NCBI RefSeq assembly: GCF_030362835.1
Contig: NZ_JAUCGQ010000001.1
Span: 2,273,461 to 2,337,460 of the forward strand
Source: Cellulomonas alba
GTDB taxonomy: Bacteria > Actinomycetota > Actinomycetes > Actinomycetales > Cellulomonadaceae
DNA length: 64,000 nt
Reading direction: 5' to 3'
The notes under the pieces are model-generated. The model searched no databases and had not been told where the DNA came from. It saw only the letters and a program-made list of their open reading frames with translations. Below, one piece after another: positions 1 through 7,546 of the stretch. Positions within the stretch are counted from its first letter, which is position 1, and every line of letters begins with the position of its first letter. The translations under genes were made by a program, and so were the position numbers.

Positions 1-1
1 C

Positions 2-892
2 GCCGCGGGCGCGACCGTGCCGGGCGCGACCGTCGCCGGCGCCGCGAAGGCCGCTCCGCCCGCGCCCGCGAGCGCGTCGGCCGAGACCCCGTCGCCGTCG
101 AGCACCGCGACCACCGGCACCCCGTCGGCCACGGGAACCGCCACGGCCGCCGCCGGGACGACCGCCACCGGGACGACCCCCGCCGGCACCTCGCCGACCG
201 CGTTCGACGCGAAGGTCCCGACGATCCCCGATACCGCCGGCCCCGAGGACCAGACCACCGAGGACCTCCGCACAGCCGTCGCGCACCTCGCGACGATCGC
301 CGCCGAGGTCCGCGCCGAGGTCGCCGACGAGGCGGCCCGACAGGCCGCCGACAAGTCCGCGGCCGACAAGTCCGCGGCCGACAAGGCGGCGGCGCAGAAG
401 ACGGCGGCGGACAAGAAGGCGGCGGACCAGGCCGCCGCCGAGAAGGCCGCCGAGCGCAAGGCGGCGCAGCGTGCCGCCTGGAAGCGCTCGCTCCAGGGCT
501 TCCCGAACGGCCGCATCCCGGCGAGCGCGCTCTGCGGCGTCCCGTTCGACTCGAGCGTGCTGCTGCGGTGCGACGCCGCTCAGGCGCTCACCGCTCTCGA
601 CAAGGCGTACTCCCGCGCGTTCGGCCACCACCTCGAGGTCAGCGACTCGTACCGGTCGTACGGCGCGCAGGTCGCGTGCCGCGCCACGAAGGGCTACCTC
701 TGCGCGGAGCCCGGCACGTCCAACCACGGGTGGGGCGTCGCGGTCGACCTCGGCGGGGGCATCCAGTCGTTCGGCACGTCGACCCACGGCTGGATGAACC
801 GGAACGCCGCGAAGTTCGGCTGGCACCACCCGGGCTGGGCCGAGCCGGGCGGCTCCAAGCCCGAGCCGTGGCACTGGGAGTTCACCGCCTGA
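2..892 (+). CDS. VanY-type (M15) D-alanyl-D-alanine carboxypeptidase, 5' partial
   Basis: Zinc peptidase acting on peptidoglycan stem peptides outside the membrane. The frame is open from the window edge and no signal peptide is visible, so the true start lies upstream. Visible first is an Ala/Thr/Pro-rich stretch, then a Lys/Ala helix built on ADKSA-like units (about residues 110-160 of the visible part), probably a stalk. The last 130 residues are the M15 catalytic domain: SNHGWGVAVD fits the SxHxxGxAxD zinc motif and EPWHWEF supplies the distal catalytic Glu/His. All expected metal ligands are present, so it should be active. Whether it is a D,D- or an L,D-peptidase cannot be told from sequence. 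No partner gene lies next to it. Confidence 0.88.
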   Translation, partial: AAGATVPGATVAGAAKAAPPAPASASAETPSPSSTATTGTPSATGTATAAAGTTATGTTPAGTSPTAFDAKVPTIPDTAGPEDQTTEDLRTAVAHLATIAAEVRAEVADEAARQAADKSAADKSAADKAAAQKTAADKKAADQAAAEKAAERKAAQRAAWKRSLQGFPNGRIPASALCGVPFDSSVLLRCDAAQALTALDKAYSRAFGHHLEVSDSYRSYGAQVACRATKGYLCAEPGTSNHGWGVAVDLGGGIQSFGTSTHGWMNRNAAKFGWHHPGWAEPGGSKPEPWHWEFTA

Positions 893-971
893 CCGGGCCG
901 CTGCGCGGTCGCCGGTCCGGCTTCCGGAGCGCGGCACGGACAGGCACGAACCGGACGTAGTATCCGTACCC

Positions 972-2120
972 ATGGATGCCCGGCCCGAGGGGCCGCGGCC
1001 GGGCTCGCTGGTGGGCCGCGGCGCGGAGCTCGACGACCTCGACGGCCTGCTGTCCGACGTCGCCGACGGCGCGGGCGCCACGGTGCTCATCGAGGGCGAG
1101 GCCGGCGTCGGCAAGACGAGCCTGGTCGGCACGCTCCGCCAGGGCGCCGCGATCCTCGGCCTCGACTTCCGCCTGGTGCGCGCGGCCCAGGCGGACGGTC
1201 GGCCGGTCGGCCTGCTGACCGACGCGCTGATCGACCCGTCCGCGGCGCACGGCCCGGTCGAGTCCGAGCTGGTCGACCTCACGGCCGCTCTGACCGACGG
1301 GCACGCGCAGCCGCAGGCGATCGCGCGCGCCGCCGAGCTCGCGGCCGCGCTCGTGCGGCGGCAGAGCGACAAGCGCCCGTGGGTCCTCGTGCTCGAGGAC
1401 CTGCACCACGGGGACACGGGCTCGCTCGAGGCGCTCGTCCGGCTCGCCCGCGAGGGCGCCGTGCCGGGCGGCTTCCTCGTCATGACGATGCGTCCGGTGC
1501 CGCACCGCACCGAGCTCGCGACGACCGTGGCGGCGTGGACGCGCGCCGGCGCGCGGTACGTCGAGCTGCGCCCGCTCGCGCCGCGGGCCGTGGTCGACGT
1601 GGCCGAGCGTCTGGTCGGCTCGCCCGTGGGCCCCGCGCTGCGCGGCGCGCTCGCGACGACCGGCGGCAACCCGCGGTTCGCATCCGACGTCGTGCGCACC
1701 GCCCGCGCGCACGGTGCGCTCGAGGAGCGCGACGGCGTGGTCGACGTGGTGGGCACGCAGTGGCTCGACTCGCTCGACGAGGTGGTGCGCGGGCGGCTCG
1801 AGTACCTCGGCGTCGAGGTGCTCGCGCTGCTCGAGCAGGCATCGGTGCTCGGCACGTCGTTCGTGGTGCTGGACCTCGCCGCGATGTCGGGCGCGAGCGT
1901 GCCGGACTGCTGGCGCACGTTGCGGCACGCGCTCGCCGCCGGGGTCGTCCGCGCGCGCGGCGACCGGCTGGTCTTCGGGCACGACCTCTGCCGAGGCGCG
2001 CTCTACCACGGGCTCGACGCGCAGCAGCGCCGCGTCCTGCACGCGCGGGCCGCCTGGGCGCTCGACCGCGCGGGCGCGCCGAGCCACGTCGTCAGCGACC
2101 ACCTCGCGCGCGCGCGCTGA
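972..2120 (+). CDS. Stand-alone AAA (AAA_16/MalT-like) ATPase domain protein
   Basis: The 382-residue protein resembles the N-terminal ATPase module of large LuxR-family (LAL/MalT-like) regulators. Walker A is GEAGVGKTS near residue 40 and Walker B is WVLVLEDLHHGD near residue 140, followed by an ATPase lid and winged-helix segment. The protein stops there, at HLARAR, whereas LAL regulators continue for some 500 residues of TPR-like repeats and a C-terminal LuxR helix-turn-helix. No remnant of such a tail is seen in the short gap to the next gene. It may be a natural ATPase-only protein or an old truncation. A TAGTAT box at 958-963 lies 8 nt before the ATG, suggesting a short or absent leader. 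Confidence 0.75.
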   Translation: MDARPEGPRPGSLVGRGAELDDLDGLLSDVADGAGATVLIEGEAGVGKTSLVGTLRQGAAILGLDFRLVRAAQADGRPVGLLTDALIDPSAAHGPVESELVDLTAALTDGHAQPQAIARAAELAAALVRRQSDKRPWVLVLEDLHHGDTGSLEALVRLAREGAVPGGFLVMTMRPVPHRTELATTVAAWTRAGARYVELRPLAPRAVVDVAERLVGSPVGPALRGALATTGGNPRFASDVVRTARAHGALEERDGVVDVVGTQWLDSLDEVVRGRLEYLGVEVLALLEQASVLGTSFVVLDLAAMSGASVPDCWRTLRHALAAGVVRARGDRLVFGHDLCRGALYHGLDAQQRRVLHARAAWALDRAGAPSHVVSDHLARAR

Positions 2121-2208
2121 CCCCTCCGCTGGCCGAGCGGCGCGCGCCCGCGCCGCCTAGCGTGGCGGGTGACGGCCGCGACGCCGTCCCCTGACGATTG
2201 GAGCTGGC

Positions 2209-2646
2209 ATGGCCACGCGCACCGCACGCACCGACTGGCACGGCACGCTCGAGGAGGGGAGCGGCACCGTCACGCTGGCCAGCTCGGGCCAGGGCTCGTT
2301 CGAGGTCTCGTTCCCACGCCGCGCCGCCGACGACGCCCAGGGCGTGACGAGCCCCGAGGAGCTCGTCGCCGCGGCGCACTCGTCGTGCTTCGCCATGCAG
2401 TTCTCCGCGCTGCTGGCGCAGGCCGGCGGCAACCCGCAGGCCCTCGAGATCACCGCTGACGTCCGGTTCGGGCCCGACCCCGCCGGCGGGTTCCACATCC
2501 CCGGCATCAAGCTCACCGTCCGCGGCAAGGTGGACGGCCTCGACGCGGAGCGGTTCCAGCAGGTGGCCGAGGAGGCCAAGGCGACCTGCCCGGTGAGCAA
2601 GGCGCTCGCCGGCACCACGATCACGCTGGACGCGGCACTCTCCTGA
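2209..2646 (+). CDS. osmC: OsmC family peroxiredoxin
   Basis: Cytoplasmic thiol peroxidase of the OsmC/Ohr family that reduces organic hydroperoxides. The length, 145 residues, is typical. Both redox cysteines are present: one in AAHSSCFAMQ (about residue 62) and one in ATCPVSKAL (about residue 127). The ATG is preceded by a GGAG ribosome site, and a TAGCGT box lies about 45 nt upstream (2158-2163). The gene is monocistronic, closed by the strong hairpin just downstream. The FHIPGIKLTVRGKV segment and the position of the second Cys favour OsmC over Ohr. The electron donor cannot be inferred from the window. Confidence 0.93.
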   Translation: MATRTARTDWHGTLEEGSGTVTLASSGQGSFEVSFPRRAADDAQGVTSPEELVAAAHSSCFAMQFSALLAQAGGNPQALEITADVRFGPDPAGGFHIPGIKLTVRGKVDGLDAERFQQVAEEAKATCPVSKALAGTTITLDAALS

Positions 2647-2671
2647 GCCCCTCGGCGACGCCGAGGCGAAG

Positions 2672-2709
2672 CGACGCGCGCCGGACCGGGACGGGTCCGG
2701 CGCGCGTCG
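2672..2709 (+). terminator. Stem-loop terminator after osmC
   Basis: Perfect 16-bp stem (2672-2687 with 2694-2709) around a 6-nt loop, beginning 26 nt after the osmC stop. There is no U-tract, as is common in GC-rich actinobacteria. A smaller 6-bp hairpin (2651-2665) precedes it. Confidence 0.7.
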
Positions 2710-2788
2710 TCGTCCCACCGCCGGTGGCCGGTGTCCGCGCCGCGAAAGGCCATGACGGGCGCGCGTGGCGCGGTGCGAGACTGCAGCC

Positions 2789-5752
2789 GTGTCGACTCCC
2801 ACCCTGACGAGCACCGACGTCGTCGCCGCGCTGCGCGCGGCCGTCAGGGGCTCGGTGGACGACTCCTCGCGCCGCCGGGCGGAGTACTCCACGGACGCGT
2901 CGAACTACCGCGTCGTGCCGCGCGTGGTCGTGTTCCCGCTCGACACCGACGACGTGCTCGCCGCGCTCGAGGTCTCGCGCACGCTCGGCGTGCCGCTGAC
3001 GGCCCGCGGCGCCGGGACGTCCGTCGCCGGCAACTCGATCGGGCCCGGCATCGTGCTCGATTTCTCGCGCCACGTGAACCGCGTGCTGTCGCTCGACCCC
3101 GACGCGCGCACCGCGGTCGTCGAGCCGGGCACGATCATGGCGACCCTCCAGAAGGCCGCCGCGCCGCACGGCCTGCGGTTCGGGCCGGACCCGTCGACGT
3201 GGACCCGCGCGACCCTCGGCGGGATGATCGGCAACAACGCGTGCGGGCCGCGGGCCGTCGCGTACGGGCGCACGGCCGACAACGTGCTCGCACTCGACGT
3301 CGTCGACGGCACGGGGCGGCGGTTCACGGCCGGGGCGGGCTCCCTCGACGCGGTCCCCGGGCTCGACGCGCTCGTCAGCGCGAACCTCGACGTCCTGCGC
3401 ACCGAGCTCGGTCGCTTCACGCGGCAGGTGTCCGGCTACTCGCTCGAGCACCTGCTCCCCGAGAACGGCCGCGACCTCGCCAAGGCGCTCGTCGGCACCG
3501 AGGGCACGGTCGGCACGCTGCTCGGCGCGACGCTGCGGCTCGTGCCGATCGCGGCCGCGCCGGTGCTCGTCGTGCTCGGCTACCCCGACATGCCGACCGC
3601 CGCCGACGCGGTCCCGGCGCTGCTCGCGCACGCGCCGCTCGCCATCGAGGGCATGGACTCGCGGCTCGTCGACGTCGTGCGGCGCGTCAAGGGTCCCGGG
3701 GCGGTGCCGACGCTCCCCGCGGGCAACGGCTGGCTGATGGTCGAGGTCGGCGGCGACACGCTCGACGAGGCGATGTCGCGCGCGCAGGCGCTCGCCGCGG
3801 ACGCCGGGACCGGCGCGGTCGGACTGTTCCCGCCCGGGCCCGAGGCGTCCGCCATGTGGCGCATCCGGGAGGACGGCGCGGGCCTCGGCGGCCGCACGCC
3901 CGGCAACGAGCAGGCGTGGCCCGGGTTCGAGGACTCCGCGGTCCCGCCCGAGCGGCTCGGCGCGTACCTGCGCGAGCTCGAGGGGCTCATGTCCCGCCAC
4001 GGCGTCGACGGCCTCGCATACGGGCACTTCGGCGACGGCTGCGTGCACCTGCGGCTCGACATCCCGCTCGAACGCTCCGGCGACCCGCTGCGCGAGTTCA
4101 TGACGGACGCCGCGGGGCTCGTGGCGGCGCACGGCGGCTCGCTCTCGGGCGAGCACGGTGACGGCCGCGCGCGCTCCGAGCTGCTGCCGGTCATGTACTC
4201 CTCGCGCGTCATCGAGCTGTTCGGGGCGTTCAAGGCGCTGCTCGACCCCGACGGGCTCCTGAACCCGGGCGTGCTCGTCGACCCCGGGCCCCTCGACGCC
4301 GACCTCCGCCGGCCGCACGCCCGACCCGTGCTCGGCTCGGGAGGCTTCGCGTTCGCGCACGACCACGGCGACCTCACCACGGCGGTGCACCGCTGCACGG
4401 GCGTCGGCAAGTGCCGCGCCGACAACACCGCCAACGGCGGGTTCATGTGCCCGTCGTACCTCGCGACGCGCGACGAGAAGGACTCGACCCGCGGCCGCGC
4501 GCGCGTGCTGCAGGAGATGGTCAACGGGGGCTTCGTCACCGGGGGGTTCGCGTCGCCCGAGGTCCACGACGTCCTGGACCTGTGCCTGTCGTGCAAGGCG
4601 TGCTCGTCCGACTGCCCGGCGGGCGTCGACATGGCGGCGTACAAGTCCGAGGTTTTGTACCGGACGTACCGTCGGCGCGTGCGGCCCGTGTCGCACTACG
4701 CGCTCGGCTGGCTGCCGCGGTGGGCGCGGGCCATCACGGCCGTGCCCGGGGGTGGGCCGCTCGTCAACGCCGTGCTGTCGTTCGGGCCACTGCGGAAGGT
4801 GGTGCTGGCGGGCGGCGGGATGGATCCTCGGCGCGGGGTGCCGGCGTTCGCGCGACGGCCGTTTCGGGCTTGGGCTCGGGCTGCGGGGCTCGTCGACTCC
4901 CGCCCCCTCGCTTCGGATGCCGCCTCCGGCGTGGCGTCCGCCGGCGACGCGACCGTGTCGCCTGCCCGTGACGGTGGCTCGGGTGCTGACGCCGTTCGCG
5001 GTGAGAAGTTCGTCGTGCTGTGGGCCGACTCGTTCTCCGACTCGTTGGCGCCCGGGGTCGGGCGGGCCGCGGTGGCCGTGCTCGAGGACGCCGGGTACCG
5101 CGTCGTCGTGCCGGACGGCGAGGCGTGCTGCGGGCTGACGTGGATCACGACCGGGCAGCTCGACGGAGCGCGGAAGCGGCTCGAGCAGCTGCTGACGGTG
5201 CTCGGGCCGTTCGCCGTCAACGGCGTGCCGATCGTCGGCCTCGAGCCGTCGTGCACCGCGGTGCTGCGGTCCGACCTGCTCGAGCTGTTCCCGGACGACC
5301 CGCGCGCGAAGGCCGTCGCCGCCGGCACGCACACGCTGGCCGAGCTCCTGACCGCCCCCGCGCCCCTCGGCCCGGGCGACGCGTGGCAGGCGCCGGATCT
5401 CGCGGGCGTGACGGCCGTCGTGCAGCCGCACTGCCACCACTACTCCGTGATGGGCTTCCGGGCCGACGAGCGCCTGCTGCGCGCCGCGGGCGCCGACATC
5501 CAGGTCGCCGCGGGCTGCTGCGGCCTCGCCGGCAACTGGGGCATGGAGAAGGGGCACTACGAGACGTCGGTCGCGGTGGCCGAGCGGTCGCTGCTGCCCG
5601 CGCTGCGCGAGCTGCCGTCGCGGCCGGGGTCCGAGCACGTGCTGCTCGCCGACGGCTTCTCGTGCCGCACGCAGGCCGGCGACCTGGCGGGCGTCGAGGG
5701 CGTCGCGCTCGCGGAGCTGCTCGCGGCGCATCTCGCGCGCGTCGCACGCTGA
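2789..5752 (+). CDS. FAD-linked oxidase / Fe-S fusion dehydrogenase (D-2-hydroxyacid type, YdiJ-like)
   Basis: A single-chain equivalent of GlcD plus GlcF, oxidising a D-2-hydroxyacid such as D-lactate or D-2-hydroxyglutarate. Order of domains: FAD_binding_4 (about 40-190, with the glycine-rich GAGTSVAGNSIG), FAD-oxidase C-terminal (about 200-500, with GEHGDG), a ferredoxin-like region with CLSCKACSSDC supplying Cys ligands, and a CCG-type domain (EACCGLTWIT and AAGCCGLAGNW). About 990 residues matches E. coli YdiJ. A low-complexity hinge near residue 700 looks locally different in codon use. The GTG at 2789 is preferred over the in-frame GTG at 2765 because homologous sequence starts near it and GAGACT, a weak -10 shape, lies just before. 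The substrate is not certain. Confidence 0.87.
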   Translation: MSTPTLTSTDVVAALRAAVRGSVDDSSRRRAEYSTDASNYRVVPRVVVFPLDTDDVLAALEVSRTLGVPLTARGAGTSVAGNSIGPGIVLDFSRHVNRVLSLDPDARTAVVEPGTIMATLQKAAAPHGLRFGPDPSTWTRATLGGMIGNNACGPRAVAYGRTADNVLALDVVDGTGRRFTAGAGSLDAVPGLDALVSANLDVLRTELGRFTRQVSGYSLEHLLPENGRDLAKALVGTEGTVGTLLGATLRLVPIAAAPVLVVLGYPDMPTAADAVPALLAHAPLAIEGMDSRLVDVVRRVKGPGAVPTLPAGNGWLMVEVGGDTLDEAMSRAQALAADAGTGAVGLFPPGPEASAMWRIREDGAGLGGRTPGNEQAWPGFEDSAVPPERLGAYLRELEGLMSRHGVDGLAYGHFGDGCVHLRLDIPLERSGDPLREFMTDAAGLVAAHGGSLSGEHGDGRARSELLPVMYSSRVIELFGAFKALLDPDGLLNPGVLVDPGPLDADLRRPHARPVLGSGGFAFAHDHGDLTTAVHRCTGVGKCRADNTANGGFMCPSYLATRDEKDSTRGRARVLQEMVNGGFVTGGFASPEVHDVLDLCLSCKACSSDCPAGVDMAAYKSEVLYRTYRRRVRPVSHYALGWLPRWARAITAVPGGGPLVNAVLSFGPLRKVVLAGGGMDPRRGVPAFARRPFRAWARAAGLVDSRPLASDAASGVASAGDATVSPARDGGSGADAVRGEKFVVLWADSFSDSLAPGVGRAAVAVLEDAGYRVVVPDGEACCGLTWITTGQLDGARKRLEQLLTVLGPFAVNGVPIVGLEPSCTAVLRSDLLELFPDDPRAKAVAAGTHTLAELLTAPAPLGPGDAWQAPDLAGVTAVVQPHCHHYSVMGFRADERLLRAAGADIQVAAGCCGLAGNWGMEKGHYETSVAVAERSLLPALRELPSRPGSEHVLLADGFSCRTQAGDLAGVEGVALAELLAAHLARVAR

Positions 5753-5771
5753 CCTCGGACTCGGCGGCCCG

Positions 5772-6260
5772 TCACCAGTCGCCGGTCAGGGGCTGCCCGT
5801 CGGGTCCGGCGGGGCGCCGCTCCGCGACCACGTCGGTGATGCGGTCGACGAGCTCGAGGGCGCGCGCGAGCGTCCGGCGGTCGGCGTCGTCGAGCGCGAC
5901 GTCGACCGCATCCGCGAGCCGGGCGACGCGGCGGTGGCGCTCCGCCCTGATCGCCGACCCCCCGGCGGGCGTGAGTGCGAGGAGCTTCTTGCGGGCGTCC
6001 GCGGGGTCCGGTCCTGCGGTCAGGTGACCCGTGTCGGTCAGGTCCTTCACGGTCGCGGCCATCGTCTGGTGTCGCACGCCGCGCGCTGCGGCGAGCTCCG
6101 CGGTGGTGAGCGGCCCGCGGGTGTCGAGCAGGTCGAGCACGGCGGCCGGGCTGGGCGCGAGCTGGTCCGTCGGGCGCGTGGCCCGGACGAGCCCGCTGAT
6201 CGCCGACCGGAGGTGGGCGGCGAGCGCGGCGGCGGAGGGCGGCGGCTCGTGGTCGGTCAC
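5772..6260 (-). CDS. MarR family transcriptional regulator
   Basis: Winged-helix dimeric repressor, 162 residues, as usual for MarR. The recognition region LTTAELAAARGVRHQTMAAT (about 52-71) and the wing segment GHLTAGPDPADARKKLLALT are clear. It is divergent from the MBL-fold hydrolase gene with only 71 bp between the two starts, and that gap holds CTACAGG/CCTGTAG half-sites. The simplest reading is that it represses itself and the hydrolase, with a small lipophilic ligand releasing it. The effector is unknown. It converges on the upstream dehydrogenase with a 19-bp gap and no obvious terminator. Confidence 0.9.
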   Translation of the reverse strand: MTDHEPPPSAAALAAHLRSAISGLVRATRPTDQLAPSPAAVLDLLDTRGPLTTAELAAARGVRHQTMAATVKDLTDTGHLTAGPDPADARKKLLALTPAGGSAIRAERHRRVARLADAVDVALDDADRRTLARALELVDRITDVVAERRPAGPDGQPLTGDW

Positions 6261-6277
6261 CGTCCGAGGCTAGATGT

Positions 6278-6309
6278 CTACAGGGCTATCTGTACAGTCA
6301 CTCCTGTAG
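6278..6309. promoter_or_regulatory. Candidate MarR operator in divergent promoter
   Basis: CTACAGG (6278-6284) and CCTGTAG (6303-6309) form a perfect inverted repeat, with the 8-bp palindrome CTGTACAG (6290-6297) inside. It lies between the two divergent starts and is AT-richer than its surroundings. Binding by the adjacent MarR protein is inferred. Confidence 0.5.
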
Positions 6310-6331
6310 AACTCGACGCAAGGAGACGCAG

Positions 6332-6973
6332 GTGCAGCTCATCAAGCACGTCCACTCGTGCGTGTCGCTCGTCAAGGGCGGCGGCCGGATCGTCGTCGAC
6401 CCCGGCACGTTCACACCCGACGCGGCCGAGGCCGTGGCGGCGGCCCAGGCCGTGCTCGTCACGCACGAGCACTTCGACCACGTGGACGAGGGGCTGATCC
6501 GCCGCGCGCTCGGGGACCGGCCGGACCTGCGCGTGTACGGACCGGCGGCGCTCGTCGCGCGGTGGAGCGGGGCCGGCGGCCAGGTCAGCGCGGTCGCGCC
6601 GGGCGACCGGTTCGAGGTCGCAGGCTTCGACGTGGCGGTGCACGGCGGCTCGCACGCCGTGATCCACCGCGACGTGCCGAGCGTCGCGAACGTCGGGTAC
6701 CTGATCGACGGCCGGGTCTACCACCCCGGCGACGCGTACGACGTCCCGCCCGCGACGGTCGAGACGCTGCTGCTGCCGACGAGCGGCCCGTGGACGCGCA
6801 TCGGCGACGCCGTCGACTTCGTGCGCGCCGTCGCGCCCCGCCGGCTGGTCCAGGTCCACGAGATCATGCTCAGCCCGACCGGTCAGGCGGGTGTCGAGCG
6901 CTTCCTGAGCCCGGACGCCCTGATCGACGTGCCGCTCACCGTCCTCGCGCCGGGGGAGGAGCTCACCGTCTAG
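6332..6973 (+). CDS. MBL-fold metallo-hydrolase (UlaG-like)
   Basis: Metallo-beta-lactamase-fold hydrolase of the small UlaG-like type, 213 residues. Metal-site residues are visible in THEHFDHVD (HxHxDH-type motif, about 48-56), YHPGDAY (Asp ligand, about 130) and VHEIML (His, about 175). Members of this group are often annotated as L-ascorbate-6-phosphate lactonase, but the family is broad and the substrate here is unknown. The GTG start has AAGGAGA at a good distance. Its divergent MarR neighbour and the shared operator suggest ligand-inducible expression. Confidence 0.87.
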   Translation: MQLIKHVHSCVSLVKGGGRIVVDPGTFTPDAAEAVAAAQAVLVTHEHFDHVDEGLIRRALGDRPDLRVYGPAALVARWSGAGGQVSAVAPGDRFEVAGFDVAVHGGSHAVIHRDVPSVANVGYLIDGRVYHPGDAYDVPPATVETLLLPTSGPWTRIGDAVDFVRAVAPRRLVQVHEIMLSPTGQAGVERFLSPDALIDVPLTVLAPGEELTV

Positions 6974-6994
6974 GCCCGGCGACCGCGCCGCGGA

Positions 6995-7013
6995 CGCCGG
7001 TGGACAACCGGCG
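6995..7013 (+). terminator. Small stem-loop between the MBL hydrolase and thiamine-binding genes
   Basis: CGCCGGT (6995-7001) pairs with ACCGGCG (7007-7013) around a 5-nt loop. The stem is only 7 bp, so it may be a weak terminator or merely a structured spacer. Confidence 0.35.
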
Positions 7014-7035
7014 GACGAGCCGTGAGGGTGGCGAC

Positions 7036-7341
7036 ATGCTCGTTGCCTTCTCCGTGTCGCCGCTGGGTGTCGGCGAGTCCGTGTCGCTGGCCGTCGCCGA
7101 GGCGGTGCGCGTGGTCCGCGAGTCCGGCCTGCCGAACCGCACCGACGCGATGTTCACCACGATCGAGGGCGAGTGGGACGAGGTGATGGACGTCGTCCGG
7201 CGCGCGACCGAGGCCGCCGGGCGCGGCGCGGGCCGCGTCAGCCTCGTGCTGAAGGCCGACATCCGGCCCGGTCACACCGGCGAGCTGACGGCCAAGGTGG
7301 AGCGCGTCGAGGCCGCGCTCGCGGCTGGCGAGACCGCCTGA
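7036..7341 (+). CDS. MTH1187/YkoF-like thiamine-binding protein
   Basis: Small cytoplasmic ferredoxin-like-fold protein of 101 residues in the MTH1187 (DUF77) family, which binds thiamine-type ligands. Typical features are the N-terminal [15 protein letters not shown] strand-loop and the central segment [28 protein letters not shown] precedes the ATG. It follows the hydrolase by 62 nt on the same strand, but the hairpin between them leaves co-transcription open. No thiamine biosynthesis or transport gene is nearby, so its physiological role is not shown by context. Confidence 0.85.
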   Translation: MLVAFSVSPLGVGESVSLAVAEAVRVVRESGLPNRTDAMFTTIEGEWDEVMDVVRRATEAAGRGAGRVSLVLKADIRPGHTGELTAKVERVEAALAAGETA

Positions 7342-7546
7342 CGGGCGGCGCCGTCCGCGTCCGCGCGCGAGCCGTGCGCGTGCCGGGGCGCGGTCGCGCG
7401 GCCACGCGTTCGAGTGATCCGGCGCGCCACCCGTTCGCTCGTGCCGGGCGCGGCGTCCGCTGTGGCACCCTGGGTGCGCGCCGGCCCCGGCGCGTCAGAA
7501 CCATGGGTGTCACCGCCGTGCACGCGCGCCCCGGAGAGGTCCCGAG

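Noticed and set aside
2621..5731. Long open frame antisense to the FAD/Fe-S dehydrogenase gene (over 1000 codons)
   Set aside because: In very GC-rich DNA the opposite strand of a gene stays open by codon bias. The translation is Arg/Ala/Gly-rich with no motif, while the plus strand encodes clear domains.
7465..7477. GCACCC-T-GGGTGC palindrome before the RAMA-like gene
   Set aside because: Only 13 bp, GC-rich, and no regulator gene is adjacent; likely by chance in this composition.
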